Shown here in pieces: positions 48,983-58,627 of a stretch of 64,000 nt of DNA (within the stretch, counting starts at the first letter, position 1; each line of letters begins with the position of its first letter). The stretch is taken from assembly GCF_018129405.1 (NCBI RefSeq), contig NZ_JAFCLP010000014.1:1-64000 (forward strand). Direction: 5' to 3'. The position numbers were made by a program, and so were the translations under genes. The notes beneath the pieces are model-generated. The model did no database searches. It had not been told where the DNA came from and worked only from the letters and a program-made list of their open reading frames with translations. Source of the stretch: Bradyrhizobium iriomotense. Lineage in GTDB: Bacteria > Pseudomonadota > Alphaproteobacteria > Rhizobiales > Xanthobacteraceae.

Positions 48983-49147
48983 TTGAAGCGCATGGTTTTG
49001 AAGTTCTGGTCCGACGAATCCGGTGCGACCGCAATCGAATACGGCCTGATCGCGGCCGGTATCGCGCTGGCGATCATCACCGTGGTGAACAGCCTGGGCA
49101 GCACGATGAACGATAAGTTCGGTTCGATTAGCAGCTCCTTGAAGTAA
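48983..49147 (+). CDS. Orphan Flp-family type IVb pilin
   Basis: 54 residues: short basic leader, SDESG, then ATAIEYGLIAAGIALAIITV, the conserved Flp prepilin N-terminus. Cleavage by a TadV-type peptidase would fall after the Gly. The mature pilin is about 40 residues with one hydrophobic helix. The start is TTG at 48983, chosen because CGGAGG lies 6 nt upstream; an ATG three codons on is poorly spaced. No tad/cpa secretion genes are nearby, so the machinery must be elsewhere. A weak hairpin with a T-rich tail follows the stop. Confidence 0.88.
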   Translation: MKRMVLKFWSDESGATAIEYGLIAAGIALAIITVVNSLGSTMNDKFGSISSSLK

Positions 49148-49381
49148 TTTCCGCCTCCGATTTCCAGCGGGGGCCATTTTCTTCATAGATGTCCAGACGA
49201 GCGCCCGCGCGGGGAATTGCCCTCGGCGGGCGAGTTCGTTTTGGGGGCCTGGCGATGTCCACAGGCCGTCAGCCCTTTTTCAGGGCGTCATCCACCGGCT
49301 CATCCCCTCGCTGTCCCGTGGTTGTCCACCGCCTTTCCCCCATCATGCCCGGATCGGGTTCCTTGCCTGACCGGTAGTGTC

Positions 49382-49696
49382 TCAGTTTGAAATTCTGTGA
49401 AAGTTTTCGCAGGCAATCCCGTCGTTATCGGCATCGTGCCGCGGCCAATATCCCGGCTGACCGCGAAGAGCTGGAGCCAAGCTAACGGCGCGTGCCGCTG
49501 AGCAATCAGGGAATGCGGCGATGTGCTTGAACAGCGTCAGCGGATGCCAAGTAAACTGACACAGAATGGCCCAGCATAGGGTTGCGCCAACTAGAGCTGA
49601 TATTGCAGCAACCAGCGCATAGTCAGCCCGGGGCGGCTTTGGAGGCCTCCAGCCATGAGGCTCCCATCTCCGACGCCATCGCCTCGAATCTCCCAT
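49382..49696 (-). CDS. Membrane-anchored Excalibur-domain protein
   Basis: 104 residues from the ATG at 49696, 6-7 nt after GGGAG; upstream codons in the frame overlap the next gene and are excluded. A basic, Trp-rich start (MGDSRRWRRRWEPHGW) precedes one membrane helix (about 26-46) and a C-terminal Excalibur calcium-binding motif (ending PRHDADNDGIACEN). The domain should face the periplasm. Excalibur motifs are often attached to nucleases, but no nuclease is fused here. The function is unknown. Confidence 0.75.
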   Translation of the reverse strand: MGDSRRWRRRWEPHGWRPPKPPRADYALVAAISALVGATLCWAILCQFTWHPLTLFKHIAAFPDCSAARAVSLAPALRGQPGYWPRHDADNDGIACENFHRISN

Positions 49697-49839
49697 GGTC
49701 CGCTCCCTTGCGAAGCTTACCGCCAAGCATATCGATTGCCATCCTTCACAAGACACCCGGACTGGAAAAGCGCCATCAATGCCCCGACGCCCTAAAGGCG
49801 AGAAGCGTCCCGCCTGACCACAGGCATCTCGACAGCCTG

Positions 49840-49868
49840 TCCACAGCCCATCCACAGACCTATCCACG
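49840..49868. repeat. Three helically phased TCCACA words
   Basis: TCCACA, TCCACA and TCCACG begin at 49840, 49851 and 49863, giving 11- and 12-bp spacing. They sit at the 3' end of the oxidoreductase gene and upstream of the Excalibur gene. Each resembles a weak DnaA box (TTATCCACA), but none is a full match. Confidence 0.35.
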
Positions 49869-51470
49869 GCTTCCGAACAGCGCGCGGTGGTCCCGCAGGA
49901 TCACGCGCGCCGCGTTGTGGCCGGGGGCGCCGGTGACGCCGCCGCCGGGGTGGGCGCCGGAGCCGCAGTGATAGAGACCCTTCAGGGGGCCGCGATAATC
50001 GGCATGGCCGAGCATCGGCCGTGCCGAGAACAGCTGGTTCAGCGTCAGCGCGCCGTGGAAGATGTCGCCGCCGAGGAGGCCGAACTGCCGCTCGAGATCG
50101 AGCGGGGAGAGGATCTGGCGGCCGAGCACGCTCGACGCAAAACCCGGCGCGTAAGCATCCACCGTTGCGATCATGAGATCGGCGACCTCGTCGCGATGGT
50201 CGTCCCACGATTTTCCGTCGGGCAGCTCCGGCGCGACGTGCTGGCAGAACAGGCTCGCGACATGCTTGCCGGCGGGCGCGAGCGTGTCGTCGAGCGTCGA
50301 GGGGATCAGCATCTCGACGACGGGCTGTCGGCTCCAGCCCTGCGCGCGCGCGTCGAGATACGCGCGATCCATGTAGGGAAGGCTTGGCGCCAGGATGATG
50401 CCGGAGGTGAGGTGATCCCCCTCGCCTGGTAGCGCCGTGAAGGAGGGCAGGCGGTCCAGCGCTACGTTCATGCGGAAGGTGCCGGAGCCGTTCTTCCAGT
50501 GCCTGATGCGGGCGAGGAAGTCCTGCGGCAGCGCATCGGCCGCGATCAGCCGCGTATACAGCAGCTTTGGATTGACGTTGGCCGCGACATATTTCGCGCG
50601 GATCGTCTCGCCGTTCTCCAGCACCACGCCGACCGCGCGATCGCGCTCGACGATCACCTCGCGCACGCCGGCATCGGTGTCGATCGCGACGCCACGATCC
50701 CTGGCGGCGCGCGCCATCGCTTGCGTGATCGCGCCCATGCCTCCGATGGCATGGCCCCAGACGCCCTTCTTGCCGTTCACCTCGCCGAAGGCGTGATGCA
50801 GCATCACATAGGCCGAGCCTGCCGCGTAGGGGCTGGCGTAATTGCCGACGATGGCATCGAAGCCGAACAGCGCCTTGATCAGATCATGCTCGAACCGTTC
50901 GTCCAGCATCTCGCCGGCCGAGCGCGTGAACAGATCAAGCAGGCTGCGGCTCTGCTCCAGCGTCAGGCCGCGCAGGATATTGGCGCTCTGCAATGCGTTC
51001 ACGGCTTCGCGGATCGCATTCGTGCCAAAACCGTCGAGCAGGTTCGGCGGCGCGCGCAGCACGAATTGCCGGAGCACGTCGGCGATCTCTTCCAGCTCGC
51101 GCGAGAAGCCGTCGAGCGCCTCCGCATCATGCTCGCTGAGCCGCGCGACTGACGCTTTGGTCCGTCCCTCGCCGATGAGGAGATAGCTGCCGTCAGGCGC
51201 GGGCAGGAAGTTCTGGGCGCGTCGTTCGACGACCCGCAGGCCCTGTTCGGCGAGCTTGAGATCACTGATCACCTGCGGATTGAGCAGGCTCACGGTGTAG
51301 GCCGCGACCGAATTGCGAAAGCCGGGGTGAAACTCCTCCGTCACCGCCGCCCCGCCGACCACCTTGCGCCGTTCGACCACACGCACGCGCAGGCCCGCCG
51401 CCGCGAGATAAGCCGCGCAGGTGAGGCCATTATGGCCAGCGCCGATGATGAGGACGTCGGTTTCGATCAT
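49860..51470 (-). CDS. FAD-dependent phytoene-dehydrogenase-like oxidoreductase
   Basis: 536 residues. The N-terminal dinucleotide motif GAGHNGLTCAAYLAAAGLRV (about 9-28) and GGAAVTEEFHPGF are followed by a middle substrate domain, and the C-terminal FAD contact GLYHCGSGAHPGGGVTGAPGHNAA. This layout matches the CrtI-related group that includes PYROXD2, rather than true carotenoid desaturases. No crt genes are near. The substrate is unknown. It is likely a single-gene unit; a palindromic repeat lies upstream. Confidence 0.9.
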   Translation of the reverse strand: MIETDVLIIGAGHNGLTCAAYLAAAGLRVRVVERRKVVGGAAVTEEFHPGFRNSVAAYTVSLLNPQVISDLKLAEQGLRVVERRAQNFLPAPDGSYLLIGEGRTKASVARLSEHDAEALDGFSRELEEIADVLRQFVLRAPPNLLDGFGTNAIREAVNALQSANILRGLTLEQSRSLLDLFTRSAGEMLDERFEHDLIKALFGFDAIVGNYASPYAAGSAYVMLHHAFGEVNGKKGVWGHAIGGMGAITQAMARAARDRGVAIDTDAGVREVIVERDRAVGVVLENGETIRAKYVAANVNPKLLYTRLIAADALPQDFLARIRHWKNGSGTFRMNVALDRLPSFTALPGEGDHLTSGIILAPSLPYMDRAYLDARAQGWSRQPVVEMLIPSTLDDTLAPAGKHVASLFCQHVAPELPDGKSWDDHRDEVADLMIATVDAYAPGFASSVLGRQILSPLDLERQFGLLGGDIFHGALTLNQLFSARPMLGHADYRGPLKGLYHCGSGAHPGGGVTGAPGHNAARVILRDHRALFGSRG

Positions 51471-51496
51471 GAGAGATTCGAGTTGTTCTGCCTGCT

Positions 51497-51574
51497 GTCA
51501 TTCCGGGGCGCGCATAGCGCGAACCCGGAATCTCGAGGTTCCGGGTTCGATGCTCCGCATCGCCCCGGAACGAC
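51497..51574. repeat. Palindromic repeat, CATTCCGGGGCG family
   Basis: TGTCATTCCGGGGCGCGCAT pairs with ATCGCCCCGGAACGAC; the centre is GGAATCTCGAGGTTCCGGG. It lies between divergent genes, so here it sits in a promoter-side gap rather than at transcript ends. Confidence 0.78.
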
Positions 51575-51691
51575 CCTCTAATATCAAGCATTGGTTGCTG
51601 CAACATCACGAGCCCCTTTATTGCCCGTTCAGGCGCCTTGTGCTCCATTGCGCGCGGTCCGGCGCCCGCCGGGGTTTGAGCCGGAGCTTCC

Positions 51692-53971
51692 ATGGATTCG
51701 ATCGTGCAACCCGCCGCCACGGAGCAGCCGTCGTCGTCGCGCAACCGGCTGCTGCTGACGGTCTATACCGCTGCGATCTTCGTCAGCGCGCTGCTGCTGT
51801 TCTCGGTGCAGCCGCTGTTCACGAAGATGGTGCTGCCGCGGCTCGGCGGCTCGCCGGCGGTGTGGTCGGTGGCCATGGTGTTCTTCCAGTCGCTGCTGCT
51901 GGCGGGCTATGCCTATGCGCATCTCTTGATGCAGGCGAGGAACCGGATCGTTCCGGTCGCGGTGCATCTGGTGCTGCTGGTGCTGGCCTTCGCCACGCTG
52001 CCGCTCGGCATTGCCTCCGCCTACGGCGAGCCGCCGGCCTCGGGCTACGCGTTCTGGTTGCTCGGCCTGTTCGTGGTCTCGATCGGCCTGCCGTTCTTCG
52101 CGCTGGCCGCCAACAATCCGCTGCTGCAGGCCTGGTTCGTCCGCACCGGCCACCCCGCCGGGCACGATCCCTATTTCCTCTATGCTTCCTCCAACATCGG
52201 CAGCTTCCTGGCGCTGCTGTCCTATCCCTTCCTGCTCGAGCCCATGTTCTCGCTGCACACGCAGAACCGGTTCTGGACCGCGGGCTATGGTCTGCTGATT
52301 CTCCTGATCGGCGCCTGCGGCGTGCTGCTGCTGCGATCGCCGAAGCTCACTGTGGCCGATACGCGAACCGAGGATGTCAACGCACCGGCGCCCGGCCTGC
52401 TGACGCGGCTGCGCTGGATCTTCCTCGCCGCGGTGCCGTCAGGCCTGCTCATCGCGGTGACCGCGCACATCTCGACCGACGTCGCGGCGGCGCCGCTGCT
52501 CTGGGTGCTGCCGCTATCGCTGTACCTGCTGACCTGGGTCGTGGTGTTCCAGTCGCGGCCGCTGCTGCCGCACAAATGGATGCTGATGCTCCAGCCGGTC
52601 GCGATCGCGGGCGTCGTCGTCCTTTTGGCGTTCGGCGGCGAGCAGAACCTGCTGCTGACGCTCGGCGGTCACCAATTGTGCTTCTTCGTCATCGCCATGG
52701 CCTGTCACGGCGAACTGGCGCGGACCCGGCCGGCCGCCAAATATCTCACAGGCTTCTATGTCGCGCTGTCGTTCGGCGGCATGGTCGGCGGCCTGTTTGC
52801 CGGCCTCGTCGCGCCCTTCACCTTCTCCTGGATCGCCGAGTACCCGATCCTGATCGCGCTCGCCGCGCTGTGCCGACCGTCCGCCAGCGAGCGCCTCGCC
52901 GGCATCGTCAGATGGTACTGGCTGGCGCTCGCCGCGCTCGCGGTGGCGCTCATCGCGCCGTCCACGACCACGGGCGAGCTCTCGACCTGGTTCGAGGATC
53001 ACCGCGTCTGGGTCGCCGGCTCCGTCGGCGTGCTCGCCGCGCTGCTGACACTGGCGCTCAATGCCAGCCGTTGGAAGATTTTTGCCACCGTCGCGCTGGC
53101 GCTGGCGTTGATCCGGATCTATCCGGCGGACGAGGGCCGCGTCACCACCGTGCGCAGCTTCTTCGGCGTGCACAAGATCGTGGAAACGCCCGGCGGCTAT
53201 TTCCACGTGCTGATGCACGGCACCACCATCCACGGCGCCGAGCGCTTCCGCAACAATGACGGCACGCCGGTGAGCGGCCGGCCCGAGCCGATCACCTACT
53301 ACCACAAGGACGGCGGCATCGGTCAGGCTGTCACCGCGATCCGCGAGCGCAAGGGCGCGCCGCTCAAGGTCGCCGCGATCGGCGTTGGCTCCGGCACGCT
53401 CGCCTGCGCCGCCGCGCGGGGCGAAGACTGGACATTTTTCGAGATCGACCAGTCCATGGTGGATGCGGCGCGCGATCCGAAGAACTTCCGCTACATCTCG
53501 AGCTGCCTGCCGGACCTGAAGCCGGTGATCGGCGACGCGCGTCTCACCTTCGCCAAGGAGCCCGACGGCGCCTACGATCTCATCATCGTCGATGCCTATT
53601 CGTCCGATGCGATCCCGATCCATCTTGCGACCGAAGAGGCGATGAAGATCTACAAGGACAAGCTCGCGCCCCATGGTGCCGTGGTGATGCACGTCTCCAA
53701 CCGCCATCTCGATCTCGAGACTGTCGTGGTCGGCATCGCCGACGCCAACGATCTCAAGAGCTGGGTCTTCAACGAGGATTCGGGCCGCGATTCCGACTAC
53801 ATCTTCTCGACCGACGTCGTCATCTCCGCGCGCGAGGAGGAAGACGTCGGCAAGCTCGCCGCCTCAAAATCGTGGGAGCAGACCGAAGCGGACGACCGGG
53901 TGCGGGTCTGGACCGACGATTACTCGAACATCCTGGGCGCGCTGTATCGGCGTTTGAGGGATGGGGAGTGA
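51692..53971 (+). CDS. Multi-span membrane protein fused to spermidine-synthase-like domain
   Basis: 759 residues. The first 500 or so carry many hydrophobic spans (from LTVYTAAIFVSALLLFSVQPLF). The rest is a spermidine-synthase-like Rossmann domain: GVGSGTLACAAARGEDWTFFEID, ISSCLPDLKPVIGDARL, and YDLIIVDAYSSDAIPIHLAT. The first acidic residue expected for polyamine synthases is replaced or shifted in these fusions, so true spermidine synthesis is doubtful. Such fused proteins are widespread and uncharacterised. CCGGAGC precedes the ATG. No polyamine genes are adjacent. Confidence 0.88.
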   Translation: MDSIVQPAATEQPSSSRNRLLLTVYTAAIFVSALLLFSVQPLFTKMVLPRLGGSPAVWSVAMVFFQSLLLAGYAYAHLLMQARNRIVPVAVHLVLLVLAFATLPLGIASAYGEPPASGYAFWLLGLFVVSIGLPFFALAANNPLLQAWFVRTGHPAGHDPYFLYASSNIGSFLALLSYPFLLEPMFSLHTQNRFWTAGYGLLILLIGACGVLLLRSPKLTVADTRTEDVNAPAPGLLTRLRWIFLAAVPSGLLIAVTAHISTDVAAAPLLWVLPLSLYLLTWVVVFQSRPLLPHKWMLMLQPVAIAGVVVLLAFGGEQNLLLTLGGHQLCFFVIAMACHGELARTRPAAKYLTGFYVALSFGGMVGGLFAGLVAPFTFSWIAEYPILIALAALCRPSASERLAGIVRWYWLALAALAVALIAPSTTTGELSTWFEDHRVWVAGSVGVLAALLTLALNASRWKIFATVALALALIRIYPADEGRVTTVRSFFGVHKIVETPGGYFHVLMHGTTIHGAERFRNNDGTPVSGRPEPITYYHKDGGIGQAVTAIRERKGAPLKVAAIGVGSGTLACAAARGEDWTFFEIDQSMVDAARDPKNFRYISSCLPDLKPVIGDARLTFAKEPDGAYDLIIVDAYSSDAIPIHLATEEAMKIYKDKLAPHGAVVMHVSNRHLDLETVVVGIADANDLKSWVFNEDSGRDSDYIFSTDVVISAREEEDVGKLAASKSWEQTEADDRVRVWTDDYSNILGALYRRLRDGE

Positions 53972-53977
53972 TGGTCC

Positions 53978-54064
53978 GTAGCCCGGATGGAGCGAAAGCG
54001 TAATCCGGGAACTGCGTCCAACGCGCGAGCGGCCCCGGATTGCGCTGCGCTCCATCCGGGCTAC
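53978..54064. repeat. Palindromic repeat, GTAGCCCGGATGG family
   Basis: GTAGCCCGGATGGAGCGAAA pairs with GCGCTCCATCCGGGCTAC, with CCGGATTGCG/CGTAATCCGG inside. It lies between two convergent genes and could serve as a two-way transcript end. Confidence 0.8.
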
Positions 54065-54078
54065 AAGGCGACGGGACG

Positions 54079-55077
54079 CTAAGGCTCCACCGGCGTCCCC
54101 GCCGGCAGCGCAATTCCCTTCTCGCCGGCGACCTGCCGCAACAGGTCCGGATTGTCCGAGATGATCCCGTCGACGCCGGTCTCGATCATCCGCGCCATGT
54201 CCTCACGCTTGTTGACCGTCCAGACCACCACGCGCAGTCCGAGCGCATGGGCTTCAGTGACCAGCGCCGCGGTCACGTCGCCGAAATAGGGCGACCAGAT
54301 CGCACCGCCCGCGGCCTTGATGGTTCGCGGCAGCGAGCCGCCGTGATCGGCCGGGCTGAAACCCGCGGTCCAGCTCGTGGCCTTGTCGAGCGCCACCGTC
54401 GGAGCCGAGCCGCGCTGGAGCGTCAGGTACACCGTCGGTATTTTTGGTGCCTGCTGCTGCACGAGCTGCAGGGTCCTCCAGTCGAACGACTGGATCATGA
54501 CGCGATCGGAGAATTTTTCGGCCTCGATCAGCCGAAGCAACGTGGTGACGAATCCTTGCGGATCGAGGGATTCGTCCGGATGGTTGGGATCGATCTTGGT
54601 CTCGATGTTGAAACGCACATTGGTGTTGCCGGACTTGCGCACCAGCGCGAACAGCTGCTTCAGCGTGGGGATGCGTGTCCCCGGCACGGCGCGCTGCTCG
54701 GGGAATTGCTTCGCGTAAGAACTGTCTGGCCGGATCTGGCCGACGTCGTAGGTCCTGACGTCAGCGAGCGGCAGCCTGACGAAGGGCGTTCCGGGCGGTG
54801 CAATGTAGGCGCCGCGCGCATCCCGTGCGAGATCCGGATTGAGCCCGCGTTCATGCGAGATGACGACCTCGCCATCGGCGGTCACGCCGACGTCGAGCTC
54901 CAGCGTGTCCACGCCCATCGACAGCGCGTTGGCGAAGGCGGGCAGGGTGTTCTCCGGCAGCAGCGCCCGCCCGCCGCGATGCGCCTCGAGATCGAAGGCC
55001 ATCGCTTCTCCTGCAATGGCTTGTCCCACGGCGAGAACCGAGAGCACGGTCAGGATTGTCGTGGCACGTGACGGCAT
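54079..55077 (-). CDS. Glycerophosphodiester phosphodiesterase, periplasmic
   Basis: 332 residues with a signal peptide (cleavage near AMA-FD at about 27). GDPD motifs are LEAHRGGRALLPENTLPAF, LELDVGVTADGEVVISHE, NIETKIDP, and VVVWTVNKREDMARMIETGVDGIISDNP. It should hydrolyse glycerophosphodiesters to glycerol-3-phosphate and an alcohol, supplying phosphate or recycling lipids. It lies 38 bp after the L,D-transpeptidase gene on the same strand and may be co-transcribed with it. Confidence 0.94.
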   Translation of the reverse strand: MPSRATTILTVLSVLAVGQAIAGEAMAFDLEAHRGGRALLPENTLPAFANALSMGVDTLELDVGVTADGEVVISHERGLNPDLARDARGAYIAPPGTPFVRLPLADVRTYDVGQIRPDSSYAKQFPEQRAVPGTRIPTLKQLFALVRKSGNTNVRFNIETKIDPNHPDESLDPQGFVTTLLRLIEAEKFSDRVMIQSFDWRTLQLVQQQAPKIPTVYLTLQRGSAPTVALDKATSWTAGFSPADHGGSLPRTIKAAGGAIWSPYFGDVTAALVTEAHALGLRVVVWTVNKREDMARMIETGVDGIISDNPDLLRQVAGEKGIALPAGTPVEP

Positions 55078-55115
55078 GGCGCCTCGACCGGCGAGGGCGG
55101 CTAATGGCGGCCGCG

Positions 55116-55913
55116 TCAGTTCTGATAGTAATAGCCGCGCGGCTGATAATACTGGCGAGGCTGCTGCTGCTGATAATAGTAGCCCTGCTGGCCATAGCCC
55201 TGGTCGTAGGTCGGCTGCGGCAGTTGCTGATAGGCCTGCGTGCCATAGGGGCGAGTGATCGGGCGCGGTGCCGGATAGCGCGCGCCGGTGTCGCTGCCAT
55301 CCGCCGGATAGATGTAGTTGTCATCCTGCGGCATGTAGCGGCGCGCGGGCTGCTGCGGCAGTGCGAGATTCACGGGATCGCCTGACGTGGCGTATTGCTC
55401 TTCGGCAGGCTGCTGCGGAGCGCGGGCCACGGCAGTGTTGGTGCGACCGCGCGGATTGCGTGCGAGTGCCACCTGAGCCGAGCCGGTCAGCGTCACCGTG
55501 GTGTTGAGCACGCCCTGCTGCTGCACCAGCGCGTAGAGTGTCGAGGCATTCTGGCGCGACAGGCGCACGCAGCCATGGGACGCCGGCGAGCCGAGCCGGC
55601 CGACCGAGTCCGTGCCGTGGATGGCGTGCCCGACCTTGGTGAAGAAGATCGCGTGCGGCATCGGCGCGTCGTCGAATTCCTTGGAGAAGTGATCCTCTTC
55701 CATGCGGAAGGCGCGGAAGGCGCCGTTCGGCGTTTCGCGCGAGGGGATTCCGGTCGACACCGGCCAGTGGTAGCGCGCGACGCCGTCGACCGCGACGGTC
55801 ATCTGCTGATTGTCCTTGTCGACGGTGATCTCGACCTTGGCCTGTGCGGTGCCCGCGCTCAAAAGCATCAGGGAGGTGAAAGCGATAAAAAATGAACGCA
55901 TCTGAAAACGCAT
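55116..55913 (-). CDS. L,D-transpeptidase (YkuD) with Gln/Tyr-rich tail
   Basis: 265 residues from the ATG at 55913, 11 nt after GGAGG; a GTG 9 codons earlier is possible. A signal peptide (to about AQA-KV, residue 25) precedes the YkuD domain (about 26-150) with catalytic HGT at about 99 and SHGCVRLSR with Cys at about 115. The final 60 residues are Tyr/Gln/Pro-rich and low in complexity. It would form 3-3 cross-links or attach proteins to peptidoglycan. The 312-bp gap upstream (55914-56225) shows no gene, only GC-rich sequence with one GTTAACG word. Confidence 0.93.
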   Translation of the reverse strand: MRFQMRSFFIAFTSLMLLSAGTAQAKVEITVDKDNQQMTVAVDGVARYHWPVSTGIPSRETPNGAFRAFRMEEDHFSKEFDDAPMPHAIFFTKVGHAIHGTDSVGRLGSPASHGCVRLSRQNASTLYALVQQQGVLNTTVTLTGSAQVALARNPRGRTNTAVARAPQQPAEEQYATSGDPVNLALPQQPARRYMPQDDNYIYPADGSDTGARYPAPRPITRPYGTQAYQQLPQPTYDQGYGQQGYYYQQQQPRQYYQPRGYYYQN

Positions 55914-56225
55914 TTGAGTTCTGGCCTCCGGCCTGTTCACGCTAGCGCCGCGGCTCTCCGTCCCCCGGCGTGCAATATGCCTGCAATCCGGCTTCCGTTC
56001 CAGCGGCCCGCCCGCCCATCGTTAACGCGATGCCTGATGTAAGCAAGGCCGCTTTGTGCCGCGCCGTTAGCTGCGATGCTGACATTTTCGCGAGCGGACA
56101 TGCGTTCACATCGCCGACAATTCGTCACAAAGGCGCAACCATTTGGCCGCGCGGTGCGTTGATGATGGCCTGCCGATTGGCCGCTTTCGCCGTCGTTTAC
56201 CCCTTTACTTCCCCTGGGACTGAAG

Positions 56226-56549
56226 ATGAACAAAGCCCGTGTTACCGCCGCCGTCCTGCCGGCCGGCTTCCCCGTCCGCCTGCTGTTCGCAGCCGCCGCC
56301 GTTCTGCTCGCGCTGCTGGCGTTGCCTCAAGCTGGTCATGCTCAAGGCATCGTGCGCGGCGCCCAGGAAGGCTCCTATGAAGGCAACCGGATCGCCGGGC
56401 CCGTGGGAGGCGTGGTTGGTGGCGCGGTTGGCGCCGGTGTCGGCGGCGCCGTCGGTGCGGTGGAGGGCGTGCTCGGCATTCCCCACCGCCACTATCGCCA
56501 CTGCCGCGGTTACTACGATGGCTATCACCGCTTTCATTGCTATCGGTGA
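56226..56549 (+). CDS. Small Gly-rich secreted or membrane protein
   Basis: 107 residues: a signal peptide (cleavage near GHA-QG, residue 39), a Gly/Val/Ala-rich middle with GxxxG-type repeats (GPVGGVVGGAVGAGVGGAVGA), and a His/Tyr/Arg-rich C-terminus (HRHYRHCRGYYDGYHRFHCY). The Gly-zipper-like middle suggests membrane association or self-assembly. Similar small proteins are common in Bradyrhizobium with no known role. It is divergent from the L,D-transpeptidase and followed at once by a repeat. Confidence 0.8.
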   Translation: MNKARVTAAVLPAGFPVRLLFAAAAVLLALLALPQAGHAQGIVRGAQEGSYEGNRIAGPVGGVVGGAVGAGVGGAVGAVEGVLGIPHRHYRHCRGYYDGYHRFHCYR

Positions 56550-56557
56550 AGACTTCC

Positions 56558-56647
56558 GTAGCCCGGATGGAGCGAAGCGCAATCCGGGGCCGCTGGAGCC
56601 TGACGTGACGCCGGTCCCGGATTACGCTGACGCTCCATCCGGGCTAC
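56558..56647. repeat. Palindromic repeat, GTAGCCCGGATGG family
   Basis: GTAGCCCGGATGGAGCGAAG and CGCTCCATCCGGGCTAC pair at the ends; GCAATCCGGGGCC and GGTCCCGGATTACG pair inside. It lies between the Gly-rich protein and the convergent ABC permease gene. Confidence 0.8.
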
Positions 56648-56657
56648 GGCACAGCAA

Positions 56658-57415
56658 TCAATTCTTCAGCCGGTACCCGGTGCGGAAAATCCACCAGATC
56701 ACGCCGAGGCAGACCACCAGGAACGCCAGCGTCATGCCGATGCTGACGGACACGCTGACGTCGGCGATCTCGTAGAAGCTCCAGCGGAAGCCCGAGATCA
56801 GATAGACGACCGGGTTGAGCAGCGCGACCGTGCGCCAGCCCGCCGGCAGCATGTCGATGGAGTAGAAGCTGCCGCCGAGGAAGGTCAGCGGCGTCACCAC
56901 CAGCATCGGGATCATCTGCAGCTTCTCGAAGCCGTCGGCCCAGATGCCGATGATGAAGCCGAACAGGCTGAACGTCACCGCCGTCAGCACCAGGAAGGCC
57001 AGCATCCAGACCGGATGATGGATGTGCAGCGGCACGAACAGCCCGGCGGTCGCCAGGATGATCAGGCCCAAAATGATCGACTTGGTCGCGGCGGCGCCGA
57101 CATAGCCGAGCACGATCTCGAAATAGGAGATCGGCGCCGACAGGATCTCGTAGATCGTGCCGGTGAATTTCGGGAAGTAGATGCCGAACGAGGCGTTGGC
57201 GATGCTCTGCGTCAGCACCGAGAGCATGATCAGGCCCGGCACGATGAAGGTGCCATAGCTGACACCCTCGACCTCGCTGATGCGCGAGCCGATCGCGGCG
57301 CCGAACACCACGAAATAGAGCGAGGTCGAAACCACCGGCGAGACGATGCTTTGCAGCAGCGTGCGCCAGGTGCGCGCCATTTCGAACAGGTAGATGGCGC
57401 GGATGGCGCGGTGAT

Positions 57416-57419
<4 letters not shown>
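56658..57419 (-). CDS. ABC-2 type permease
   Basis: 253 residues with six predicted spans and the ABC-2 pattern ([51 protein letters not shown]). It pairs with the ATPase encoded just upstream, whose stop overlaps its ATG (ATGA). The pair resembles YadG/YadH exporters; the substrate is unknown, with lipid, polysaccharide or drug export all possible. The frame is open further upstream inside the ATPase gene, but that part is not coding for this protein. Confidence 0.93.
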
Positions 57420-58339
<920 letters not shown>

Positions 58340-58627
58340 GATGGCCGCAAGGCTGGGGGCAAAGGCTGGGGGAGGGAGGCTGGAACCTGCCGGGAAGGGC
58401 GGGTCAGCGGAGCCCTGAGATAGGAATGCCCTTGCCCGGTCGCAATTGGCTGGAGAAAAATGGTCTCAAAACAGGCCCTTCGGTGGCAGGTTCCGGGCAA
58501 GTGTTGCGCAACCGCCACGGGTTGCTGCTAAGATTGTCGCTCACGCGGCTCTTTGTTGCGTCTGCGAGCGGGCCGTGGCTACGATTCCGGCCAATCGCGA
58601 AGCGTATTGTCCCCAGGGAAAACATCG

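Noticed and set aside
49840-49868. Replication origin indicated by DnaA-box-like words
   Set aside because: No exact DnaA box, no AT-rich unwinding region, and no dnaA, hemE or parAB genes nearby.
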